The notes beneath the pieces are model-generated. The model did not search any database. It had not been told where the DNA came from and was given only the letters and a program-made list of their open reading frames with translations. From NCBI GenBank assembly GCA_002779045.1, contig PEXO01000143.1, forward strand, positions 1-13,012: a DNA stretch of 13,012 bases, written 5' to 3'. Shown here one piece after another: positions 1-7,800 of this stretch (positions are counted from its first letter, which is position 1; every line of letters begins with the position of its first letter). This stretch comes from Elusimicrobia bacterium CG08_land_8_20_14_0_20_59_10. GTDB taxonomy: Bacteria; Elusimicrobiota; Elusimicrobia; Elusimicrobiales; UBA9959. Position numbers and translations under genes: made by a program.

Positions 1-3000
1 CCATCGAGCCCGGCTCGCCGCGGACGCTGAGTATCCTGTCCACCAGCATCAGGGGGGCTCCGGGCAGCCGCACCCGGGTAGGGTAGGTATCAGCGGCGGC
101 GAACTTGGGGCCCAGCACTTTTACGATTGAACCTACGGCGAACTCCATGCATTGCTCACGCGTCATGAAAACATCACGCGGAGGCTCCGCCTTCGCTGAA
201 AAAGGAGCTGCCGGCGCCGCAGTTTCCGGCTTGTTCCCGCTTCGCGGGGATAAATGCCTTGTAACCTGCGACCTGTGACTTGTCCCCTCCAGGGTTTTGA
301 GCAGGGTTTCCCGGAAAGCGATATTCTTTGCCTGGAGCCGGATAAAATTTCCGGAGAGGCGCAGGAATACCTCGTGCGCTTTTGCGCCGGCCGAAGCGGC
401 GGCCGAAAAATTGCGCAGGTACGCCGGCCCCTCCTGCCCGGCGACGGAAACCGGAACTGCCGGCGCCGGGGGGATGAACGCCGGAGGCGGGCGGGAAGGC
501 TGCGCCGCCGGGGCGGCGGCTGTTTTCGCGGCGGCGTGACCGACGGCCGGGGCCGGAATGGATTTTGCGGCCGGTACCGGCTCCTTTGAAGGCGCCCAGT
601 CGTTCTTTACCGGGGGCGGAACTGAAAGGGGGACGCGCACCATGTCTTTTTGCGGCCGGGCGTCCTGGTGGGCCGCGGCGCGGGATTCCAGCCCGTAAAG
701 AGCGGCAAGGTCCACAGGAGCCCTTTCGGTCAGCAGCCGGGCGAGCAGCCGCAGCACGGTCCCGGCGGCGCCCTGGCTTTTAACGCAGGCCGACCTTGCC
801 AGGTGCGGGTGTACTCCCAGTATTTTGTCTATCATCCGCGTACAGGAAGCCTGCGGTCCGAGCTCTACGAATATCCTCGCCCCGTCGTCATAAGCGCGGC
901 GCACCAGTGAAGGGAAATCCAGGCTATGCACGGCCTGCGCCACTATGGAGTCGGCGGCGTTTTCACGGTTTACCTCGTAGGCTTTTCCCCAGGCCCCGCT
1001 ATAGAAGCGAACGCCCGGTGACGGCGTGGTAGGAAAAAGGTGAAGGTCGCGGTATTTCTTCTCCACCAGCCTGGCGGCCTCGAAATGGACCGTGGATACT
1101 CCCTGCAGCGGCAGGAAGACGCAGCCGAGCCCCTCCACCAGGGAATTCACCGCTTTACGGTAGCCGCCCACCACGCATTCGAGCGGGGCGTTCACGATCA
1201 GCAGCGCCGCGCGCTCCGCGCCTTTAAGCGCCATGCGGACATTATCGGCCGGCCTGTCTATCACGCCCAGCACCCAATCCACCTTCTCATCCTTGGGAAG
1301 GTTCCAGAAGCGGCGGGCGGCGTCGCAGGGACCGGCGAGGTCGCTTACGAAGAGGCTGGATCCGTTGATGCGCCGCAGCATCTCGTCGCGCGCGTTCCAG
1401 ACCCGCATAGCAAAAAGTCCCGCGGTCTCGCCAAGGCTGTAGCCTATGATATACGAGGGCTGCACGCCCAGCGAGCGCATAAGGTCGCTTACGGCGGTAC
1501 CATGGGCCACGGAACCGAAGATCATTGATTTATAGTCGTCGCTTATCTCCCGCTCGGTCTCGGCTTCCCAGCCGGAGTTCCAGAGAAGCCGCCAGGGCGC
1601 GAAAGAAGAGGGCGCCATCTGGCTGCACAGGTAGCCGTTCTCGCTGTCCTGACGGCGTATGATCTCCGGCCACTGCACCCAGAGCTCCCTGCCCATGCCA
1701 ATGTACTGGTTGCCGGAACCGGGAAAGACAAAAGCGATATTCCCGGCTTTCGCCTGGCCGGAAGGGGTATAGAAGATCCTTTCGCGGAAGAACGATCTGC
1801 CGGGGGAGGCCCGGAGCCCGGAGATAGCGGTATCAAGCAGCGAAGCCAGTTCCCGGATGTCCCGGGCCAGCAGCACGCAGGCGCGGGGTTTTGCGGGACG
1901 GGACCCGGCCTGCGCGAACCAGGCGCGGGCCGTTTTCTCTATGTTTTCACGCGGCTGGCGGCGGGAAAGCCAGGCCTTAAGGTCCGCCAGCCCGGAGAGC
2001 AACCCCTGAGCGTCGTCGTCCTCCACCGCGAAGAGGGCTTCCGCGCGCGCGCCAAGCGGCTGACGGCGCTCCGCGGCATAAAGCTCGTCGGCGGCAGGCC
2101 GCTCCAGGCCTTCCAGCACCACATGGCCGCAGTTGCCGTCCAGGCCAAGGGCGCTCACTCCGGCGCGGCGGGGGCCTTCCGCCCTGTTGCGCAGCCAGTA
2201 TTGGGGTTCGAGAGGGATATGGAACCGGTTCTTCGCCCGCGCGAGGTCCGCGAGCGGGGCGATCCTGCCCATCGGCGGCAGTATCTCCTGGTACAGTGCC
2301 AGGGCCGTCTTTACCACTCCGGCAAGGCCGCAGGCCGGCCCCGTGTGGCCGATAACCTGCTTTACCGCTCCTAGCGCGCAGGGCAGCCGTGCGGCGGAGA
2401 TCCCGTAGAAATCGGTCAGGGCTTCCGCTTCGGCAGAGTCCTCTTCCGGGATGCCGCTGCCATGCGTCTCCAGATAACCTATGGTGGAAGGATCAATCTG
2501 CGCCTCGCCATATGCCTCCCGCAGCGCGTTGGTATAGGCTCTGGGCGCCGGGGCGGGTTTATCCACACCTCCTCCGGAGGCGAAACCCAGGCCCCTGATG
2601 ACGGCATAAACGCGGTTCCCGTCGCGAACGGCATCGTCGAGACGTTTCAGGATAAGGGCCGCCGCGCCTTCTCCGGGCACCGTGCCTGCCGCGGAGCTGT
2701 CGAACGGCCGCGCCGCCGGGGCGAAAGGCCTTAATGCCTGCGCGGCCAGCAGCGCGCGCGGGTCCCCGTCCAGCGATACCGCGCCCACGATAGCCGAGTC
2801 CAGCTCTCCGGCGCGCAGCGCGCGCACCCCGGCCTCCAGTGCCCGAAGACCGGAGGTCTCCTCGCTGGAAATAGTGAAGCTAGGTCCGCCCGCGTGAAAT
2901 TCCCGCGCGATACGGCTGGCCACTATCCCGCCCAGCGCGCCCATGGTCCGGTTGGCGCTCAGGGCGGGGCCGGCGGCGTCGCGCAGACCGGCCAGGAAAT

Positions 3001-4834
3001 CCTTTTCCTGCGTTTCCGAAAGCTTCCAACCGCGCTGCGCGGCGCAGCGGCGCGCGGTCTCCAGGAGAGACCAGCGGAAATGAAAATTAGTGGTGTTCAG
3101 GTCCAGGCCCAGGCCTATAAAAACGCCGGCGTTCTCCAGCCCCTTCTCGCCGGGCCTGGAATCCGCCACGGCCCCGGCCGCCACGTCCAGCATCAGCAGC
3201 TGCTGCGGCAGCATCTCTTCCAGTTCCCTGGGCGGGATCCTGTACGAGCCGGAGGCGGCGCCGGCTTCGCGCAGGTAAAAACCTTTTGTTTCCAGTCCCG
3301 GCAGGCCGCGCCGGCGCTGCGCGGGAAGCTGCGCGGCCGCCGTGGCCTGCCCGCCCAGCACTGCCTCCTGGAATTCGCGCAGCCCTCCCAGCTCTCCGAA
3401 GCGGGCCTCCATACCTACGATGGCTACCGGTACCGGGACGGCCGCGGCCGCCCTGGGCCGGGAATCGCGCGGCAGCGGGGCGAAAGTTCCGGCGTACTCT
3501 TCCACGAGCACATGGGCGTTTATGCCGCCGAAACCGAAAGCGCTTACGGCGGCGCGGCGCGGCGTCTTGCTGTCGCGCAGAGCCCAGTCCTCGCATTTGT
3601 GCGGAACGCGGAAGGGGCTGGCGGCCAGGTTCGTCCTGGGGCCCGGCTTTGAATAATTAGCGGTCGGCGCGATCGCCTTATTACGGAATGAAAGGAGAAC
3701 CTTCATCATGCCGGCGGAGCCTGCCGCGGTAAGCAGGTGCCCTACATTGGATTTCACGGAGCCGAGGGCGCACTGGCCCCCGGTCCAGCCGCGCTCGCCC
3801 CAGAGCGTCTTAAGACTTTCCACTTCCACGGGGTCGCCCGTGGGTGTGCCCGTGGCGTGGCATTCGATAAGATCGATCTGGGAAGGGGAGAGCCGCGCCT
3901 GGCGGTAGGCGGCGCGCATTGCGTACAACTGCCCCGCGGTGTTGGGGGCGAGCAGGCTCCCGCCTATATCGTTGGAAAGGCCTATCCCCGTTATAACGCC
4001 GTAAACCTTATCGCCGTCGCGCACCGCGTCAGCAAGACGCTTAAGCACGAACATGCCGGAACCCTCTCCCACGACAAGCCCGTCGGCAGCGGCGTCGAAG
4101 GGGGCCGGCCGGCCGGAGGGGGAAAGTGCCCGGAGCTGGCAAAAACCCATCTGCGTATAAAGGCTGGCCGGGCGGGAAACGCCGCCGGTTATCATCGCGT
4201 CGGCGCGGCCCGCGCGCAGCGCGTCTACCGACAACTTTATCGCATAGAGCGAGGAGGCGCAGGCGGCGTCCAGGGTGAAGCTGCCGCCGGACAGGCCGAG
4301 CGCCCGGGCGATGGCCCCGCCGGGCAGGCCTGCCACGCAGCGGTTAAGGGGGTCGGTCTTCGTGCTGACGCGGGTGAACGCTTTACCGAAGGCGGCTTCC
4401 TCGAAAGCGGGCAGCAGGGCTTCCCTTGCCATTGCCGACACCGAATCCGTGGGCAGGACGATATTGCCTATTATGACGCCGGTGCGCGAGCGGTCTATCT
4501 TCTTGTGCTGCGCATCATAAAAAGCCTGCCTGGCGGCGTGCAGGGCCAGGTGGAAGACCGGGTCTAGCCTGGAGATAAAGCTTTCGCGCAGGTCCAGGCC
4601 TGAGGTGTCAAGCTTGAAATCCTCCACGAAACAGGCCTTGAGGGAATAGACCTTGTCCGGCGCGCCTTTGCGCGGATCGAAAACGTCGCCGTCGGGCAGC
4701 AGCCAGCGTCCCGCCGGGACTTCCTTTGCGGAGCAGGTCCCTTCCGAGATGTTCTTCCAGAAGCGCTCCAGGTCCGGAGCGCCGGGAAACACGCCGCCTA
4801 TACCGACGACGGCTATGGGCTGCAGTTCGGCCAT
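1..4834 (-). CDS. pfaC: PfaC/Pfa3-like multidomain lipid synthase, KS-CLF-AT-DH (3' end outside window)
   Basis: Partial gene; about 1611 codons are visible and the frame is still open at base 1. The start is the ATG at 4834-4832, with a TAAGG ribosome site 5 nt upstream that overlaps the stop of the preceding gene. Domains in order: an active ketosynthase (about 1-450) with Cys192 in DAACASS, His326 in CHATGTPTGD and His366 in VGHLLTAAG; a second KS fold (about 470-910) in which the nucleophile position reads SSEETSG (Glu658-Glu659, no Cys), so it is a chain-length-factor-like domain; an acyltransferase (about 1033-1350) with PGSGNQY at 1038, Ser1133 in GYSLGE and His1250 in STVHF; a Pro/Ala-rich linker (about 1385-1470); a helical segment around 1470-1515; then from about 1557 the start of a PfaC/FabA-type hot-dog dehydratase with the signature RLPGAPLMLVDRI. 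In the family this protein condenses, sets chain length and dehydrates ACP-bound intermediates in the cytosol. KS-CLF-AT-DH in one chain matches myxobacterial Pfa3, which continues with a further DH and an acylglycerol-phosphate acyltransferase; whether that is so here cannot be seen. Family assignment is firm; the product is not. Confidence 0.93.
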   Translation of the reverse strand, partial: MAELQPIAVVGIGGVFPGAPDLERFWKNISEGTCSAKEVPAGRWLLPDGDVFDPRKGAPDKVYSLKACFVEDFKLDTSGLDLRESFISRLDPVFHLALHAARQAFYDAQHKKIDRSRTGVIIGNIVLPTDSVSAMAREALLPAFEEAAFGKAFTRVSTKTDPLNRCVAGLPGGAIARALGLSGGSFTLDAACASSLYAIKLSVDALRAGRADAMITGGVSRPASLYTQMGFCQLRALSPSGRPAPFDAAADGLVVGEGSGMFVLKRLADAVRDGDKVYGVITGIGLSNDIGGSLLAPNTAGQLYAMRAAYRQARLSPSQIDLIECHATGTPTGDPVEVESLKTLWGERGWTGGQCALGSVKSNVGHLLTAAGSAGMMKVLLSFRNKAIAPTANYSKPGPRTNLAASPFRVPHKCEDWALRDSKTPRRAAVSAFGFGGINAHVLVEEYAGTFAPLPRDSRPRAAAAVPVPVAIVGMEARFGELGGLREFQEAVLGGQATAAAQLPAQRRRGLPGLETKGFYLREAGAASGSYRIPPRELEEMLPQQLLMLDVAAGAVADSRPGEKGLENAGVFIGLGLDLNTTNFHFRWSLLETARRCAAQRGWKLSETQEKDFLAGLRDAAGPALSANRTMGALGGIVASRIAREFHAGGPSFTISSEETSGLRALEAGVRALRAGELDSAIVGAVSLDGDPRALLAAQALRPFAPAARPFDSSAAGTVPGEGAAALILKRLDDAVRDGNRVYAVIRGLGFASGGGVDKPAPAPRAYTNALREAYGEAQIDPSTIGYLETHGSGIPEEDSAEAEALTDFYGISAARLPCALGAVKQVIGHTGPACGLAGVVKTALALYQEILPPMGRIAPLADLARAKNRFHIPLEPQYWLRNRAEGPRRAGVSALGLDGNCGHVVLEGLERPAADELYAAERRQPLGARAEALFAVEDDDAQGLLSGLADLKAWLSRRQPRENIEKTARAWFAQAGSRPAKPRACVLLARDIRELASLLDTAISGLRASPGRSFFRERIFYTPSGQAKAGNIAFVFPGSGNQYIGMGRELWVQWPEIIRRQDSENGYLCSQMAPSSFAPWRLLWNSGWEAETEREISDDYKSMIFGSVAHGTAVSDLMRSLGVQPSYIIGYSLGETAGLFAMRVWNARDEMLRRINGSSLFVSDLAGPCDAARRFWNLPKDEKVDWVLGVIDRPADNVRMALKGAERAALLIVNAPLECVVGGYRKAVNSLVEGLGCVFLPLQGVSTVHFEAARLVEKKYRDLHLFPTTPSPGVRFYSGAWGKAYEVNRENAADSIVAQAVHSLDFPSLVRRAYDDGARIFVELGPQASCTRMIDKILGVHPHLARSACVKSQGAAGTVLRLLARLLTERAPVDLAALYGLESRAAAHQDARPQKDMVRVPLSVPPPVKNDWAPSKEPVPAAKSIPAPAVGHAAAKTAAAPAAQPSRPPPAFIPPAPAVPVSVAGQEGPAYLRNFSAAASAGAKAHEVFLRLSGNFIRLQAKNIAFRETLLKTLEGTSHRSQVTRHLSPRSGNKPETAAPAAPFSAKAEPPRDVFMTREQCMEFAVGSIVKVLGPKFAAADTYPTRVRLPGAPLMLVDRILSVRGEPGSM
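258..285. repeat. Imperfect heptanucleotide tandem repeat (4 units) inside the pfaC-like linker
   Basis: On the plus strand the four consecutive 7-mers are CTTGTAA (258-264), CCTGCGA (265-271), CCTGTGA (272-278) and CTTGTCC (279-285). They encode residues about 1517-1526 of the minus-strand megasynthase (SQVTRHLSP region), in the low-complexity linker between the helical segment and the dehydratase. Each unit shifts the reading frame, so the peptide is not a simple repeat; the linker stays open. The composition (Ser/His/Arg/Gln/Thr) differs from the surrounding Pro/Ala-rich linker, which suggests a small inserted tandem repeat rather than a conserved domain element. Only four degenerate units, so chance is possible. 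Confidence 0.5.
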
Positions 4835-4839
4835 TTAAA

Positions 4840-4844
4840 CCTTA
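4840..4844 (-). promoter_or_regulatory. Shine-Dalgarno site of the pfaC-like gene, overlapping the upstream stop codon
   Basis: On the minus strand the sequence TAAGG, whose first three bases are the TAA stop of the PfaA-like gene, lies 5 nt before the ATG at 4834. Stop and start are only 7 nt apart. This arrangement indicates translational coupling between the two megasynthase subunits and supports the chosen start. Confidence 0.7.
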
Positions 4845-7800
4845 CTTGAGGATCAGTTCCGTCCTGCGGAAAGCCTCGTTGAGCGATCGGTCCACCGTGG
4901 ATTCGTAGCCCTCCAGCCGGGCGACGAGCTTTCCTTTTGCGTCCACGAAATCGATATCGGCGGTCGCGCTGTGTTCGGACGAGGCCGTCACGCGCGCCAC
5001 TACCCGCACGCCCCCGGCCGGGAAGGACGGGGAATACTGCCGGTAAGAGGCAGCGCTGTTGGGCAGCGAGCAGGCGCCGGAATTTTCAAAGGTCCAGAGT
5101 ATCATGCCCTGGAAGGCGGCGTCCAGCGCGGCGGGGTCGGCCAGCCAGCGGTCGCGCAGAGGCCGGCGCAGCCACGAAGCGGGAGGCAGCGCGGCGGCGG
5201 CTTCCAGCACTATGCCCTTGTCGGAGACGCCCGCTACCGAGCGGATAAAGCGCATCTCCTCGCCGTGAAAGAGTATCTCGCTGTAAGCGCGCTCCACCGG
5301 GCGCGGGTAAGGTTTAAGCGCGAATTCCGGGACGGCAAGGGCGGGTTCAGGCAGCGCCGGGGCGAGAAGCATCTCCGCGCCGGAATAAAGCTCGCCGGAA
5401 GGGCCGCGCAGTTCCACGGGGACCGAGAAGAGCCCGTCCTTCTTTGCGGCTTTACCGGCCAGCGCGGACAGCCTGAGAGGATCGGTGCCGAGAATGATGC
5501 CCTTGTATATCTTCAGCCCGTTAAAGCCGTGGAAGACAAGGCCGGGGTTGCCGTGCAGGGCCGCATGTGCCAGCCATTCGGTTATTACGGCGGCAGGGAC
5601 CACGGATCTGCCGTTTATCACGTGCGAGCGCAGTATGGGGCACTCCTCTGCGGAAACCGAGAGTTCGAAAGCGGCTGAGGCCGCGCGCGGGGACTGCTGC
5701 TCAGCGCGAGCGGGCCGCGCGGGCGCGGAGCTTTCCCGTTCACGTACAGGCCGGGCAATGACCACCACTTCCACTGCGGCGCCGCCGGATGCCAGTTCGT
5801 CCACCAGGAACTTTCCGCCGGCTTTAAGCCCTATCACGCCGACGCCTTCTTTAGCGAACAGGGCCCTGAGCCCGTCGTTGACCATGCCGCCGTCCCAGGG
5901 ACCCCAGTTGAAGGAGACCACGCGGCAGCCGCCGAGGCGGCGCGCCAGCAGGCGGGCGGCCTTGTTGAGCACTTCGTTGGCCATGGCATAATCGCACTGG
6001 CCGGTGCGCCCGAAGCGCGCGGTGGATGAGGAATACAAAGCCAGGACCTTAAGCTTCCCGGTGTCCAGGGCCTCAAGTATATTGCGCAGGCCGGATACCT
6101 TGGTGTCGAATACGGACGCGAACTGCTCCGCGGTCTTATCCAGAATAAGCTTGTCGGCCAGGACCCCGGCGCCGTGTACGAGCCCGCGCACGGGCCCCAT
6201 TTCTTTATGAACCCGGGCGATGACGCCGTCGAGAACTTTGCGGTCGCGTATATCTGCGCAGTAATAGACCGCCCTGGAACCGGCCGCTTCAAAGCGGTTA
6301 AGCTGAATGCGTATCTCCCTGGCCGCCATGATGGCGCGGCACTGCTCGCCGGCGGCTTTAGGGGCCATGCCGGGGTTGCGGGAAATTAGCGCTTTCTTTA
6401 TATCGGCATCCGAACCGCATTGCGAAAGCCAGGGCTCCTCCGCGGCGGGCAGAGGGCTGCGGCCGAGTATAGCCAGCGCGGGGGCGCCGGCCCCGGCCAG
6501 CGCGGCGGCGCCTTCCGCGGTCACGCCGCGGGCCCCGCCGGTTATAAGGACCACATCGCCTTTTTCGAGCGGGAGTTTACCGTTCTTTACCTGTTCGGAG
6601 CGGCTCAGCAGCACCAGCCTGCCGCCTGTTTCAGAGAGGCCCATCTCCACGGGGCCCTTGAAAAAGAACTCGTCGGCTATCGCCTGCGCCACCGAGGCTG
6701 TGTGCTGCCAGTCGGAGGCGGCGTCAAGCGCCCGGCAGGAGACCTCCGGCCACTCATGCCCGGCGGTCTTGGCCAGCCCGGCGAGCCCGCCGAAAACCGG
6801 GTCCTGTTCCGACCTGAGCCCCCCGACTCCGAAAGAGCCGTCGAGGCGGGAAACGGTCATAAGGCCGGCCGCGGAGTTTTTGGCGGCACTGCGCAGCGCG
6901 GGACCGGCGGTCTGCGCCAGGCGGAACGCTTTTTTCAGGAAAGCCTCCGAGCCAGCCGCCCAGAAAGAGCTTTTACCCAGCTTTACCGCAGGGGCGATAA
7001 TTATCAGGCCCGCCAGCCCGTCCCCGGGGACCGGTGTTTTATCTTCGATCGGGACCTTCAGGGCATGGCAGCCTTTTTCCTCAAGGCATTTCACTACCGC
7101 GGGGGCCAGCGCGGAACCGTCATCCGTGACCCAGATCGGCAGTTTTTTATCCGGCGCGAGTATTTCCCGGACGGTGGAAGCGTCGAAATCCGCGGTCTTC
7201 AGCGTTTCACGGGTTATCTCGTATTCCTCCATTTTGGGCGAAGTTTCGGCTATTGTTTCCGGAGGGGGAACGGGAGCTCCAGCGGTGAGAAAGGCGGTAA
7301 CCTGGCGCAGGGTACGGATGGAGCCGAGCTGTTCCGGCGTGATGCGCGGCGCGGAAGGCAGTTTTTCCTGCAGTTCCGAAAGAATAGCCACGCGCTTGAT
7401 GGAATCGATACCGAGATCGGATTCCATATCCATGTCCTGGTTAAGGGACCCGGCCGGGTAGCCGGTCTGCGCAGCGACGATGGAAAGCAGCACCTGCGCT
7501 ATGTCCTCTCCCGGGGCTGCGGCGGGCTGCGGTGCGGAGACCGTAACCGGCAGCTGCGGGGCGGTCATGGCCGGGCTGGAGGACAGAGATCGTGAAAATG
7601 CCCCGCCAGGTACAGGCGCCCCGGTGAAATACTGCTGCTGGTCTATAAGCGCCTGGAAGGAACGCTGCGCAGCTTCCTGGCCTTCCAGGAAACGGGCGTG
7701 CAGGACAGCTGTCTGCTCCTGCAGTTTCTGGAGAGCGGCCATACTTTCCTGCGTGATACGTAAAACATCGGAGGAGAAAGCCGGCGGGGCATAGTTGGGG

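Noticed and set aside
2100..3430. Second KS of the PfaC-like protein as a decayed pseudodomain
   Set aside because: The fold is full length with conserved flanking motifs; loss of the Cys is expected for a chain-length-factor partner, not a sign of decay.
6307..7595. Two overlapping plus-strand frames of about 385-390 codons opposite the ACP/KR region
   Set aside because: Both mirror the minus-strand coding frame, share no family motifs and overlap each other; typical antisense shadows in GC-rich DNA.
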